From positions 620,001 to 684,000 of the forward strand of contig CAVONI010000002.1 in the NCBI GenBank assembly GCA_963697285.1: a stretch of 64,000 nucleotides of DNA. Reading direction: 5' to 3'. The stretch is from JAEUQQ01 sp963697285. Its GTDB lineage: Bacteria > Acidobacteriota > Vicinamibacteria > Vicinamibacterales > JAFNAJ01. A model generated the notes under the pieces. The model saw only the letters and a list, made by a program, of their open reading frames with translations, was not told where the DNA came from and searched no databases. A program made the translations under genes and the position numbers. Every line of letters starts with the position of its first letter. The stretch's first letter is position 1. Shown here piece by piece: positions 39,585-47,878 of this stretch.

Positions 39585-42326
39585 ATGGAGTTCAAGTCAC
39601 ATCCTGACCCGTCAACGTGGGACGACCACGTGGAGTTCGAGTCGCGCAGCTGGCCGAAGAAGGAACGGCGACGCTACTGGATCGTCCCGAGCATCTGCTT
39701 CAACTGCGAGTCGGCGTGCGGGTTGATCGCCTACGTCGACAAGGACACGCTCGACGTCCGCAAGGTCGAAGGCAACCCGCTGCATCCAGGCTCGCGCGGC
39801 CGCACGTGCGCCAAGGGCGTCGTCACGCCCAACCAGCTCGAGGATCCGGATCGGGTGCTGTTCCCGCTCAAGCGTGTCGGTGAGCGCGGGGCCGGGCAGT
39901 GGGAACGCGTGAGCTGGGACGCAGCGCTCGACGACATCGCCGCACGCATCCGTGCGGCCATCGTCGAGGGGCGCCGGAACGAGGTCATGTATCACGTCGG
40001 CCGTCCCGGTGAGGACGGCTACGCGACCCGCGTCGTCCAGTCGTGGGGCATGGATAGCCACAACAGCCACACCAACGTGTGCTCGTCGTCGGCGCGGCTC
40101 GGGCACTTCCTGTGGACCGGCACCGATCGCCCGTCGCCAGACTACGCGAACGCCCAGACCATCCTGCTGCTGTCGTCGCACCTCGAGTCGGGCCACTACT
40201 TCAACCCGCACGCGCAGCGCATCATCGAGGGCCAGGCCGCCGGCGCCACGCTGATCGTGGTCGATCCGCGCCTGTCGAACACGTCGGCCAAGTCGAACAT
40301 CTGGCTGCCCGCCTACTCGGGCACCGAGGGCGCACTCCTGCTGGCCTTCGCGAGGATCCTGCTCGACGAAGACCTCGTCGACCACGTGTCGGTGCGGCGC
40401 CTCGTCGACTGGCGGACGTATCTCGAGCGCGAGCGTCCCGACCTGGCGGTGACGTACGAGAACTTCGTCGGCGCGCTCAAGGCACAGTACGACGCGTTCA
40501 CTCCCGAGTACGCGGCCGGCGAGACGGGACTCGAACCGCACAAGATCCTCGAGGCCGGTCGCGCGATCGGCCGGGCACGCGGACGATTCGCGGCGCACAG
40601 TTGGCGCGCCGCCGCCGCGGGGAACCTGTGGGGATGGCAGATCACGCGTTGTCTCTACCTGCTGGTCGTCCTCACCGGCAGCGTCGGGACGAAGGGCGGC
40701 GTGAACCTGCACGCCTCGAACAAGTTCGTGCCCAAGCCACACACGACGCCGGCGGCGCCCGACTACTGGAACGAGCTGCTCTTCCCGCGCGAGTTTCCGC
40801 TGTCGTTTCACGAGCTCAGCTTCCTGCTGCCCCACTTCCTGAAGGAGGGACGCGGCAAGCTCGACGTGTACTTCACGCGCGTCTACAACCCGCTGTGGAC
40901 CAACCCCGACGGGTTCACGTGGATGGAAGTGCTCACCGACACGTCGAAGATCGGACTGCACGTGGCGCTCACGCCGACGTGGAGCGAGACGGCGTGGTTC
41001 GCCGACTACATCCTGCCGATGGGGCTGGGCACCGAGCGCCACGACACGATGAGCCAGGAGACGCACGCGGCCAGGTGGCTCGGCTTCCGCCAGCCCGTGC
41101 TGCGCGTCGCGCGCGAGATGCGGGGCGACCCCGTCGAGCGCACGTACGAGGCGAATCCCGGCGAGGTCTGGGAAGAGAGCGAGATGTGGATCGAGCTGAG
41201 CTGGCGCATCGATCCCGACGGCTCACTCGGCATCCGCCAGCACTTCGAATCGCCCTACCGCAAGGGCGAGCGGATTCGCGTCGAGGAGTACTACCGCTGG
41301 ATGTTCGAGCACTCGGTGCCCGGCCTTCCCGACGCCGCAAAGGCGAAGGGCCAGACACCACTCGAGTACATGCGCAAGCACGGCGTGTTCAAGGTCGAAG
41401 ACAACGTCTACGCGCCCCACGAGCGCGCACTGACGCCGGCGGAGCTCGAGGGGTCGTCGATCGACGACCGCGACATCGTGCGCAAGGATGGCAAGGCCAT
41501 CGGCGTGGTGATCGACGGCATCGCGCGCGTCGGGTTCAACACGCCCTCACGCAAGCTCGAGTTCTACTCGACGACCCTCGTCGAGTGGGGATGGCCCGAG
41601 CACGCGCTGCCGCGCTACGTGCCGGGCCATGTGCACTGGAAGAGCCTCGATCGGGCGCAGGGTGAGTTCGACCTGCTGCCGAACTTCCGCCTGCCCACGC
41701 TCATCCACACGCGGTCGGCGGTGAAGTGGCTCTACGAGATCTCGCACAACAACCCGCTGTGGATCGCGACGCCCGACGCCGCACGCTTCGGCATCGCAAC
41801 CGGTGATCTCGTCAAGGTGCACACCAGGATCGGCTACTTCGTCACGCGCGCCTGGGTCACCGAGGGGATCAGGCCGGGCATCCTCGGCATGTCACATCAT
41901 CTCGGCCGCTGGCGCCTCCACGAAGACGAGGGCGGCGCGCGTGCCGCGTCGGCGCTCGTCCGCCTCGTCAAGGAAGGATCGACGATGAAGATGACGCAGG
42001 TGCACGGCGCCCAGCCGTTCGCGAGCAACGATCCCGACAGCGGGCGCGTGTGGTGGAGCGAGATTGGCGTCCACCAGAACCTGACGTTCCCCGTGCAGCC
42101 CGATCCGGTGAGCGGCATGCACTGCTGGCATCAGCGGGTGCGCCTCGAGAAGGCCGGCCCTGCCGACCACTACGGCGACATCCTCGTCGACACCGACAAG
42201 GCGCACGCGGTCTACAAGGAATGGATGGCGCACACGCGGCCGGCGCCTGGACCGGACGGCACGCGTCGGCCGGCGTGGTTCGATCGGCCGCTCAGGCCGA
42301 CGCCGGAGGCGTACAAACTCGGATGA
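39585..42326 (+). CDS. Molybdopterin-dependent oxidoreductase, DMSO reductase family catalytic subunit
   Basis: 913 residues. The N-terminal 4Fe-4S site is C38-x2-C41-x3-C45 with C75 (RTCAKG). At the molybdenum-ligand position the sequence is TNVCSSSARLGHF, so C166 is the likely ligand, as in polysulfide, thiosulfate and nitrate (Nap) type enzymes. The family's C-terminal domain is present (MSHHLGRWRLHEDE). There is no twin-arginine signal, and with the signal-less FeS::NrfD partner upstream the complex probably faces the cytoplasm, as in SoeABC sulfite dehydrogenase. Substrate unproven: a sulfur compound is the most plausible. Confidence 0.9.
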   Translation: MEFKSHPDPSTWDDHVEFESRSWPKKERRRYWIVPSICFNCESACGLIAYVDKDTLDVRKVEGNPLHPGSRGRTCAKGVVTPNQLEDPDRVLFPLKRVGERGAGQWERVSWDAALDDIAARIRAAIVEGRRNEVMYHVGRPGEDGYATRVVQSWGMDSHNSHTNVCSSSARLGHFLWTGTDRPSPDYANAQTILLLSSHLESGHYFNPHAQRIIEGQAAGATLIVVDPRLSNTSAKSNIWLPAYSGTEGALLLAFARILLDEDLVDHVSVRRLVDWRTYLERERPDLAVTYENFVGALKAQYDAFTPEYAAGETGLEPHKILEAGRAIGRARGRFAAHSWRAAAAGNLWGWQITRCLYLLVVLTGSVGTKGGVNLHASNKFVPKPHTTPAAPDYWNELLFPREFPLSFHELSFLLPHFLKEGRGKLDVYFTRVYNPLWTNPDGFTWMEVLTDTSKIGLHVALTPTWSETAWFADYILPMGLGTERHDTMSQETHAARWLGFRQPVLRVAREMRGDPVERTYEANPGEVWEESEMWIELSWRIDPDGSLGIRQHFESPYRKGERIRVEEYYRWMFEHSVPGLPDAAKAKGQTPLEYMRKHGVFKVEDNVYAPHERALTPAELEGSSIDDRDIVRKDGKAIGVVIDGIARVGFNTPSRKLEFYSTTLVEWGWPEHALPRYVPGHVHWKSLDRAQGEFDLLPNFRLPTLIHTRSAVKWLYEISHNNPLWIATPDAARFGIATGDLVKVHTRIGYFVTRAWVTEGIRPGILGMSHHLGRWRLHEDEGGARAASALVRLVKEGSTMKMTQVHGAQPFASNDPDSGRVWWSEIGVHQNLTFPVQPDPVSGMHCWHQRVRLEKAGPADHYGDILVDTDKAHAVYKEWMAHTRPAPGPDGTRRPAWFDRPLRPTPEAYKLG

Positions 42327-42540
42327 CCGTGGCGCCAGCGGTGCACGCGGGCTGACGCGGACGGGAAGACGGGCAGGACCGGATGGACCTGCCCGTGTCG
42401 TGACCCTGCGCAACGCCGTGACCGATGAACGCGCTCAGGCGCACGACCCGTCCTGCGTCACTCTACCCCTTCGACTCAGTTGTGCTGAGGGCGGGGCGCG
42501 TGCGAATCACCCTGCCAGACCTGAGGGTTCGATTCGTTTC

Positions 42541-42570
42541 GCCCTCAACACATGTGAGCTCAGGGCTTTT
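42541..42570 (+). terminator. Possible rho-independent terminator
   Basis: GCCCT and AGGGC arms (26-base hairpin with inner CTCA/TGAG pairing) followed by TTTT on the plus strand. It would end transcription from the molybdopterin gene 215 bases upstream. It abuts the stop of the convergent secreted-protein gene. Confidence 0.35.
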
Positions 42571-43150
42571 AGAAGCGCCCCAGCCCCGGCGCCACCAGCT
42601 TCGTTGACTTCAGCCGGCCGCCGTACTCGCCGAAGTGATCGGTCTGGATCTCCTCGATGATGGCGTACTGGCCCCAGACGCGGACCGCCGCCCATGGATC
42701 GGGGTCCGTCGGTGGGCCCACCCATACGATCTTCGCGAAATACGTGTAGTGGTGGAGTTCGCCGTCAGATCCCTCGTAGTCGCCCTCGAAGTGATTTGTC
42801 ACCCATCCGAGCGACGTGCCGGTCGAAACGCCAGTCTTGGGGTTCAGACCGCGATCCAACTTGCCGTCCCCGTTGCAGTCCTGATTGCTCAGCCAGTCGT
42901 CGCTCCACTTCATCACGAGGTTCTCGGTCCCCTCGGTCACGACCGTGCCCGGACGTGAGAAGTTCTCGTACAGGCCGTTGAAGATGTGCGCCTGGTAGTT
43001 GTAGCCGTACTTGTCGTACCCCACCGTGATGGTGTTGCCGTTGACATCCGCCAGGGCGCCTGACTGAATCTTGGCGCAGGGCTGGCCATCCGACAACGCC
43101 GGCAGTGCGAGAACGACGCAGGCCAACAACAGGATGTGATACCGCTTCAT
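42569..43150 (-). CDS. Secreted protein of unknown function with EF-hand-like loop
   Basis: 193 residues. A clear signal peptide (MKRYHILLLACVVLALPALS) with likely cleavage before GQPC, then a tyrosine/glycine-rich beta-type domain. A calcium-loop-like stretch DCNGDGKLDRG stands in the middle. The C-terminus (FGEYGGRLKSTKLVAPGLGRF) contains no anchor. I do not recognise the family. A 20-bp dyad lies about 143 bases upstream of its ATG, between it and the PAS-LuxR regulator gene. Confidence 0.75.
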   Translation of the reverse strand: MKRYHILLLACVVLALPALSDGQPCAKIQSGALADVNGNTITVGYDKYGYNYQAHIFNGLYENFSRPGTVVTEGTENLVMKWSDDWLSNQDCNGDGKLDRGLNPKTGVSTGTSLGWVTNHFEGDYEGSDGELHHYTYFAKIVWVGPPTDPDPWAAVRVWGQYAIIEEIQTDHFGEYGGRLKSTKLVAPGLGRF

Positions 43151-43292
43151 GGTTGATTCCTCCTTGTGCGGGCTACGACTTCACGTACTGGGCCTGCTTC
43201 CCACGGATTCGTGGAAGGAGGCCGCGAACGACGGTGAGTGGGTAATGTGCACCCTGCCCGGGCTGGGGTCCATGGAGCAGGCGCACCGGTTC

Positions 43293-43312
43293 CATGGTGC
43301 GAACGCACCATG
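43293..43312. promoter_or_regulatory. 20-bp dyad, candidate operator for a LuxR-type regulator
   Basis: CATGGTGCG and CGCACCATG pair perfectly across a central AA. The size is that of typical dimeric regulator sites. It lies between the PAS-LuxR gene stop and the secreted-protein gene start, upstream of the latter. Confidence 0.45.
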
Positions 43313-43345
43313 ACCCTGCAACGGAGGAGACCGAAGGAGCAACGC

Positions 43346-44089
43346 TCAGAGAAGTCCGGCGCGGAAGCCGAGTGACACGAGTTCGGCGCGAGTGTGGGAG
43401 CCCGACTTCTCCATCAGGTGCTGGACGTGGTTGCGAACCGTATACGGACTCACGGACAGCCGCGCTGCGACGCTCTTCGTGGACAGCCCCTCGGCCAGCA
43501 GGCGAAGGACCTCACGCTCCCGTGCCGTGAACGCCGTCATCGACGTTCGGGGAGTGGACGCGCCCCTGGAGGGTGCGTCACCTGGCGAACCGCCGTGAAG
43601 CGGGGCACGGTTGGTGTGCCAGAGGGATCCGACCTGCTCCACGAATTCTACGGCGCGCCTGTGTTCGCTGACGTCGTGCAGGACGTGGACCAATAGTGGT
43701 CCTGGGTCATGTGGGATGACGAGCACGCTGGATCGGAGCCAGACTGGCCGTCCCGCGCTGGTGTGAGTCTGCAGTTCCATGCCCTCGGGCAGCTCGCCAC
43801 GCGCAACACAGGTCTTGGCCGGGCAACTGGGTCCACAGACAGCATGCCCGTCGCGCGCCCGGGCAGCGATCACCTCTGCGCAAGGCTGATTCAACACGTC
43901 GTCAGGGCTGTGGCCCAGCAGTCGCTGTGCGCCGCGGTTCCACCCTACGATGCGCTGCCTGTGGTCCACCACAAACAGGGCCTCTGCGCTATCGCCAAAA
44001 GACCGGAGCCACCGAGGGTGATCAGCCGTCCTGGCCTCCTGATGTCGCCACCTCGCGCCAAGCCAGGCGCTGCCACGAGCGTTTCGCAC
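43346..44089 (-). CDS. PAS domain LuxR-type transcriptional regulator with a cysteine cluster
   Basis: 247 residues. A PAS-like domain (AEALFVVDHRQRIVGWNRGAQRLLGHSPDDVL) contains a C-x3-C-x3-C run (VCGPSCPAKTC) before its last strands. The C-terminus is a NarL/LuxR helix-turn-helix (FTAREREVLRLLAEGLSTKSVAARLSVSPYTVRNHVQHLMEKSG). There is no receiver domain, so the signal is probably read by the PAS part; the cysteines could bind metal, an FeS cluster or respond to redox. The start is uncertain (GTG at 44089 used). It may act on the dyad at 43293-43312 just downstream of its gene. Confidence 0.8.
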   Translation of the reverse strand: MRNARGSAWLGARWRHQEARTADHPRWLRSFGDSAEALFVVDHRQRIVGWNRGAQRLLGHSPDDVLNQPCAEVIAARARDGHAVCGPSCPAKTCVARGELPEGMELQTHTSAGRPVWLRSSVLVIPHDPGPLLVHVLHDVSEHRRAVEFVEQVGSLWHTNRAPLHGGSPGDAPSRGASTPRTSMTAFTAREREVLRLLAEGLSTKSVAARLSVSPYTVRNHVQHLMEKSGSHTRAELVSLGFRAGLL

Positions 44090-44227
44090 ACCAAGGCACG
44101 CCCGGTCGTGCGCCAGACGCAGTCAGGCGACGTTCGGGCATTCACCTCGTGTCAACGCGGCCACCAGAATATGCGCTTCCTCACAGTGGATAGCAAGCGA
44201 CGCGCGGGTCGCCACCGACCTCGTGCG

Positions 44228-44656
44228 TCACGACAACGCGATCACGATCGCACAGGCGCCAAGCACCAGCACCAGCGGCGTGAAGTACTTCGTGTCGAGA
44301 TCGGCGAAGCGTGACCCCCGCACGCGCTTGAAGAATCCCGCGTAGCGGAAGTCGCCCATCGCGCGCAGCAGGAACACGATGCCGATTGTCCAGGCGCCGG
44401 CGCGGGCCATCCAATCGGGAAGCAGCACCGGCCCGCCGCCACCGCGTTGCGCGAGGATCTGCGAGCCCAGCGCCAGCAGGAGGGCGATCGCCAGCGTCCC
44501 AGCGGGCCCGGGCGCGAACAACGGCTGGCCCTTGGCCCTCGGGATCACGGCATCGGCGCCCCAACGCCCACCGATCGCCCAGTAGACGTGCACGAACGCC
44601 AACACTGCGAGCACGAACGCAACGGCCAGCGACAAGGTCGCGATGCCCGTGCTCAA
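44228..44656 (-). CDS. DUF3995 domain membrane protein
   Basis: 142 residues with four hydrophobic spans (LAVAFVLAVLAFVHVYWAIGG at the start, LAIALLLALGSQIL, IGIVFLLRAMGDF, LVLVLGACAIVIAL). The VHVYWAIGGRWG and RAMGDFRYAGFFKRV stretches fit the DUF3995 family, whose function is unknown. I chose the TTG at 44656 because it overlaps the preceding stop as TTGA, giving tight coupling with the SGNH-hydrolase gene. A longer start at 44692 would be inside that gene. Confidence 0.75.
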   Translation of the reverse strand: MSTGIATLSLAVAFVLAVLAFVHVYWAIGGRWGADAVIPRAKGQPLFAPGPAGTLAIALLLALGSQILAQRGGGGPVLLPDWMARAGAWTIGIVFLLRAMGDFRYAGFFKRVRGSRFADLDTKYFTPLVLVLGACAIVIALS

Positions 44657-45486
44657 GGCGTCGCCGCCTTTTCTGCCTGCACGACGTCCCACGCGACCTG
44701 CAGCAGAGCCTTCGCGGTAGCCGGAGGAAGCTCAACCAGCGGCACGCGCAGGTTCGCGTAGGGCACGCCTTCCTCGGAGATCGGGCGACCGTAGATGGTC
44801 GGCGGCGCCACGCGTGGATCGCGGCCGGTGATGGTGGCGTAGATCACTGCCGCGGCGAGATAGGAACCCGCGGCTGTCGGATGAGATCCGTCGTAGATGT
44901 GCAGGTCGAGCGAGTAGAGGCGGCGATGCGCCTCGGCGAACGCGATGCCCACCGGCGCGACCCGGATCTTCAGCTCGCCGCCCAGGTCGCGGTAGGCCCT
45001 GGCCAACCCGTCGATCATGTCTGGCTGGTCGCGCCGGGCCCACGTCATGTACAGCACGGGCGTTGCGCCGCGGGCACGGGCGCGCGACACCAGCTCGCGT
45101 GCCGCGACCTGGAAGGCTCCGTTGGTCGCCAGCACCACGCGGCCGTCGACGACCCCGCCGCCGAGCATGCTCTGCTCCTGCAACACGACTACGTCCCAGC
45201 GCTGCGCCTCGATCGCGTCGGCGCGCTTCGACGTGATGTGTGACTCGAGCGTCGCTCCGCCTCGCAGCTGGAATCCCGGCACAACCCGCGGGGCCTGGGG
45301 ATCGGACTCCGCAATCGCCGAGACGATGTCGCCGAGGTTGTTGAAGTAGGTGTAGCTGTTCCCGATGAACAACACGTCGGTCACCGGCCTGGCAGACGTT
45401 GGCGCGGGAATCTGTCCGGGCGCCGCCGTGACCGACACGATGAGCGACGCGAGAACGGTCAGGATCGAGCGGATGCGTGCCTTCAC
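44653..45486 (-). CDS. Secreted SGNH-fold hydrolase (DUF4886-like)
   Basis: 277 residues. A signal peptide (IRSILTVLASLIVSVTAAPG) is followed by block I VLFIGNSYTYFNNL with the nucleophile serine, a central VVVLQEQS and the closing DGSHPTAAGSYLAAAVI with the catalytic Asp and His. GNS in place of GDS is typical of the DUF4886 branch. It should be an esterase or deacetylase in the periplasm, possibly acting on carbohydrate esters. The GTG at 45486 was chosen because it starts the signal peptide. Upstream frame residues look unrelated. Confidence 0.82.
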   Translation of the reverse strand: MKARIRSILTVLASLIVSVTAAPGQIPAPTSARPVTDVLFIGNSYTYFNNLGDIVSAIAESDPQAPRVVPGFQLRGGATLESHITSKRADAIEAQRWDVVVLQEQSMLGGGVVDGRVVLATNGAFQVAARELVSRARARGATPVLYMTWARRDQPDMIDGLARAYRDLGGELKIRVAPVGIAFAEAHRRLYSLDLHIYDGSHPTAAGSYLAAAVIYATITGRDPRVAPPTIYGRPISEEGVPYANLRVPLVELPPATAKALLQVAWDVVQAEKAATP

Positions 45487-45547
45487 GGCGTCTCCAAGAA
45501 CGAGTGTGGACGTCACCTTCGCCACCCCACCCTCCGGGGCAGTGCGG

Positions 45548-46147
45548 CTACGGGGCGCGTGGCGGCTTGCGCTCGATGAACGGCGGCACCTTGCGCCCGG
45601 CGGCCGAGCATTCAATCAGCTGCGCGAGTCTCCGGTCGCGCGTGGATTCCTGCTTCGCCGAGTTGATCCAGTACGCGGCCAGGCGCCGGTAGCTGGGCGG
45701 CTGAGCGTCGAAGTATGCCCTCGCGGAACGATTCGCGCGCAACCGCCGTTCCTGCGGTGGAGTCAGCGCGGCAGTTGCACGCTGCTCGTACGAGTAGACA
45801 GCGGTCGCCGCTTCGGTCCTCCGCTCGAACGCCGCGAGACCGGCCGGGTGCATCCGTCCCTCGGCGATCAGCCGCTGCGCCAGCTTCACGTTCACGGCAC
45901 TCCACGTGCTCTTCGGCGTCCGCGGCGTGAAGCGGATGGTGTAACTCTCCGCATCGCGGCTGCGGCGCACGCCGTCGATCCAGCCAACGCACAGCGCTTC
46001 GGCCACTGACTCCGGCCAGGTGATGCTCGGCTTGCCGCTGCCCCGCTTGTAGAGGCCGACCAGCAGCTCCTTCGCACTGGCATGGTGCGCTCGCAGCCAC
46101 GCGCCAAACGCTCCAGGCGTCGTGAAGAATGCAGGCGTGTCGCTCAT
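45548..46147 (-). CDS. YdeI/OmpD-associated family protein
   Basis: 199 residues. The N-terminal FFTTPGAFGAWLRAHHASAKELLVGLYKRGSGKPSITWPESVAEALCVGWIDG block is the signature of the YdeI family. The C-terminal part (YFDAQPPSYRRLAAYWINSAKQESTRDRRLAQLIE) is the second conserved region. Members have been linked to envelope stress or antimicrobial tolerance, but no biochemical role is fixed. The ATG overlaps the stop of the GNAT gene (ATGA). Last gene of a four-gene string. Confidence 0.85.
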   Translation of the reverse strand: MSDTPAFFTTPGAFGAWLRAHHASAKELLVGLYKRGSGKPSITWPESVAEALCVGWIDGVRRSRDAESYTIRFTPRTPKSTWSAVNVKLAQRLIAEGRMHPAGLAAFERRTEAATAVYSYEQRATAALTPPQERRLRANRSARAYFDAQPPSYRRLAAYWINSAKQESTRDRRLAQLIECSAAGRKVPPFIERKPPRAP

Positions 46148-46701
46148 GGTCTCGCTCGCACCGTGCGTGGCGCGACAGGGTTCTCGAACAGCGCCAGGGT
46201 GATGCCCTGGTAGTGCGGCGGCAGCGCCGGTTCGTCGCCGATTACGCGGGTCCCGACGCGGACGAAGCCGCAGCGCTCGTAGTAAGCGATGAGCCGCGTG
46301 TTCTCGGCCCACGTGTCCATGCGCACGAACGCACGCCCGGCTCCCTCTGCGAACCGCATCGCCCAGTCGAAGGCCTGCGCGGCGAACCGCTCGCCGCGGG
46401 TCGCGGTGTTTCCGCACATCCGGTGGATGTAGATCGCGTCGTCGCGATCGCGATCCTGCCAGATCGCCTCGTCGCGCCACACCACCGAGAAGTAGCCGGC
46501 GCAGACCCCATCGTCGCGCACTCCCATGAAGTGCCGAGCCTCGGCCATGTCGGTGGCGATGATCGCCTCGGGGAAGGTCGTCCACGCTGCGACTCCGATG
46601 GCTGCCTGGAAGGCCGCCGCCTGGTGCCACAGCGCCGTGAACAGGGGCATGTACGACGGCTCGCTGGGTACGATGCGCATCCCACCCACGCGACGGATCA
46701 C
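46144..46701 (-). CDS. GNAT family N-acetyltransferase
   Basis: 185 residues of the acetyl-CoA-dependent GNAT fold. IYIHRMCGNTATRGERFAAQAFDWAMRFA holds the acetyl-CoA loop region, and LIAYYERCGFVRVGTRV is the characteristic late strand-helix. The substrate is unknown. The start was set at the GTG at 46701 because it overlaps the DUF1634 stop as GTGA; an ATG at 46680 is an alternative. Its stop in turn overlaps the YdeI start. Confidence 0.85.
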   Translation of the reverse strand: MIRRVGGMRIVPSEPSYMPLFTALWHQAAAFQAAIGVAAWTTFPEAIIATDMAEARHFMGVRDDGVCAGYFSVVWRDEAIWQDRDRDDAIYIHRMCGNTATRGERFAAQAFDWAMRFAEGAGRAFVRMDTWAENTRLIAYYERCGFVRVGTRVIGDEPALPPHYQGITLALFENPVAPRTVRARP

Positions 46702-47006
46702 GACATGAACGCCACGGCGATCGTCAGGGCCAACACCGCAAGCACCGCGCACGATGTCGCAACGAAGAACCAGTCGCGCCGGCGGGCGTACTCGACGGCA
46801 GACACGATCACGCGGACGACCGGCGTCGCCATCAGCGTGATGAGTCCGGCGTTCAGGATGTCGCGACCCCAGGTGCCATCGTAGCCGAGGACCCAGAGCA
46901 ACAGCCCCAGTCCGAGCAACGACGCCGAGAGGACCACCCCCGAGACGAGCACCTTGCCGAACAAGGCTTCGAGGCGCGCGAGCGAGTCGTCGGCGAGATG
47001 CGTCAT
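46698..47006 (-). CDS. DUF1634 membrane protein
   Basis: 102 residues with three hydrophobic helices (VLVSGVVLSASLLGLGLLLWVLG, AGLITLMATPVVRVIVSAVEYA, FFVATSCAVLAVLALTIAVAFM). This is the DUF1634 pattern, a family found next to TauE/SafE permeases and thought to be their partner. Its ATG overlaps the TauE stop and its stop overlaps the GNAT start, both by four bases. Confidence 0.88.
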   Translation of the reverse strand: MTHLADDSLARLEALFGKVLVSGVVLSASLLGLGLLLWVLGYDGTWGRDILNAGLITLMATPVVRVIVSAVEYARRRDWFFVATSCAVLAVLALTIAVAFMS

Positions 47007-47821
47007 GCGAGCCTCGCCAGCATCAGCAGGGCGACCACGAACAGCACGCCGGCCATCAGCTGCTTCAGCCGCCGCGGCGATGTGTGCACGCTGTGTCGCA
47101 TGCCGAAGGCCGAGCCGATCAGCACGCCGATGACCGCCGCCGCCGCAAAGTGCGGGACGACGTCCCCCCGCCCGTAGTAGATCGGCGCGGCCGACACCGC
47201 CGTGACGCCAATCATGAACGAGCTGGTTGCCGCCGCGGGTCTGATCGGGATCCCGCAGGCCAGGTTCAGCGCCGGGACGAGCAGCACGCCGCCACCGATC
47301 CCGAGCAGGCTCGAGACGTTGCCGCCCACGAAGGCCACACCCATTGCCAGCACCAGACGCCGTGGACGATACACGACGTCGCGGCCGAGCGGACCGTCGA
47401 AGAAGCGTCCGCCGAACGGCCCCGGATCCTCGCTGAGGTCGAGCACGTTGCGCCTGTCGAGGCGGCTGAGCATGAGTGCGCCCACGCTGCTCATCACGAA
47501 CGCGAACAGTCCCGAGAGCACCGGCTCCGGCAGGTACCGCGAGGTGATGCCTCCCAGCAGCGCCCCGATGGACGTGGCCACCTGGAGCATCATGCCGAGA
47601 CGGAAGTTGATCAGCGACCGGCCCGTGTTGATCGCCGCCACCGCGCTCGAGGTCGCGATGACCGTCATGAGGCTGATCCCGCGCGCCTCGTTGAACGGCA
47701 AGCCCAGGATGCTGACGAGGAACGGCACGAGGAACACGCCGCCGCCGAGCCCCAGCATGGCGCCAAGCGCGCCTGCGAAGACGCCGCTTGTCATGACTTC
47801 GAGCACGCTGAGCACGGCCAT
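47003..47821 (-). CDS. TauE/SafE family sulfite/anion exporter
   Basis: 272 residues, about eight membrane spans in two repeated halves. Each half opens with the family glycine motif: GALGAMLGLGGGVFLVPFLV and GGNVSSLLGIGGGVLLVPALN. Members move sulfite, sulfoacetate or related anions. It heads a four-gene string (TauE, DUF1634, GNAT, YdeI) in which every junction overlaps by four bases. A sulfur link to the molybdopterin complex at 38-42 kb is possible but only by theme. Confidence 0.9.
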   Translation of the reverse strand: MAVLSVLEVMTSGVFAGALGAMLGLGGGVFLVPFLVSILGLPFNEARGISLMTVIATSSAVAAINTGRSLINFRLGMMLQVATSIGALLGGITSRYLPEPVLSGLFAFVMSSVGALMLSRLDRRNVLDLSEDPGPFGGRFFDGPLGRDVVYRPRRLVLAMGVAFVGGNVSSLLGIGGGVLLVPALNLACGIPIRPAAATSSFMIGVTAVSAAPIYYGRGDVVPHFAAAAVIGVLIGSAFGMRHSVHTSPRRLKQLMAGVLFVVALLMLARLA

Positions 47822-47878
47822 TCGCGATGGATCTTATACCGTCACCTCGTCGGCTGCGGCGGGCGCGCCGCTCGGAGC

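Noticed and set aside
42520..42565. GGGTTCGATTC resembling a tRNA T-loop
   Set aside because: No acceptor, D or anticodon arms can be built around it.
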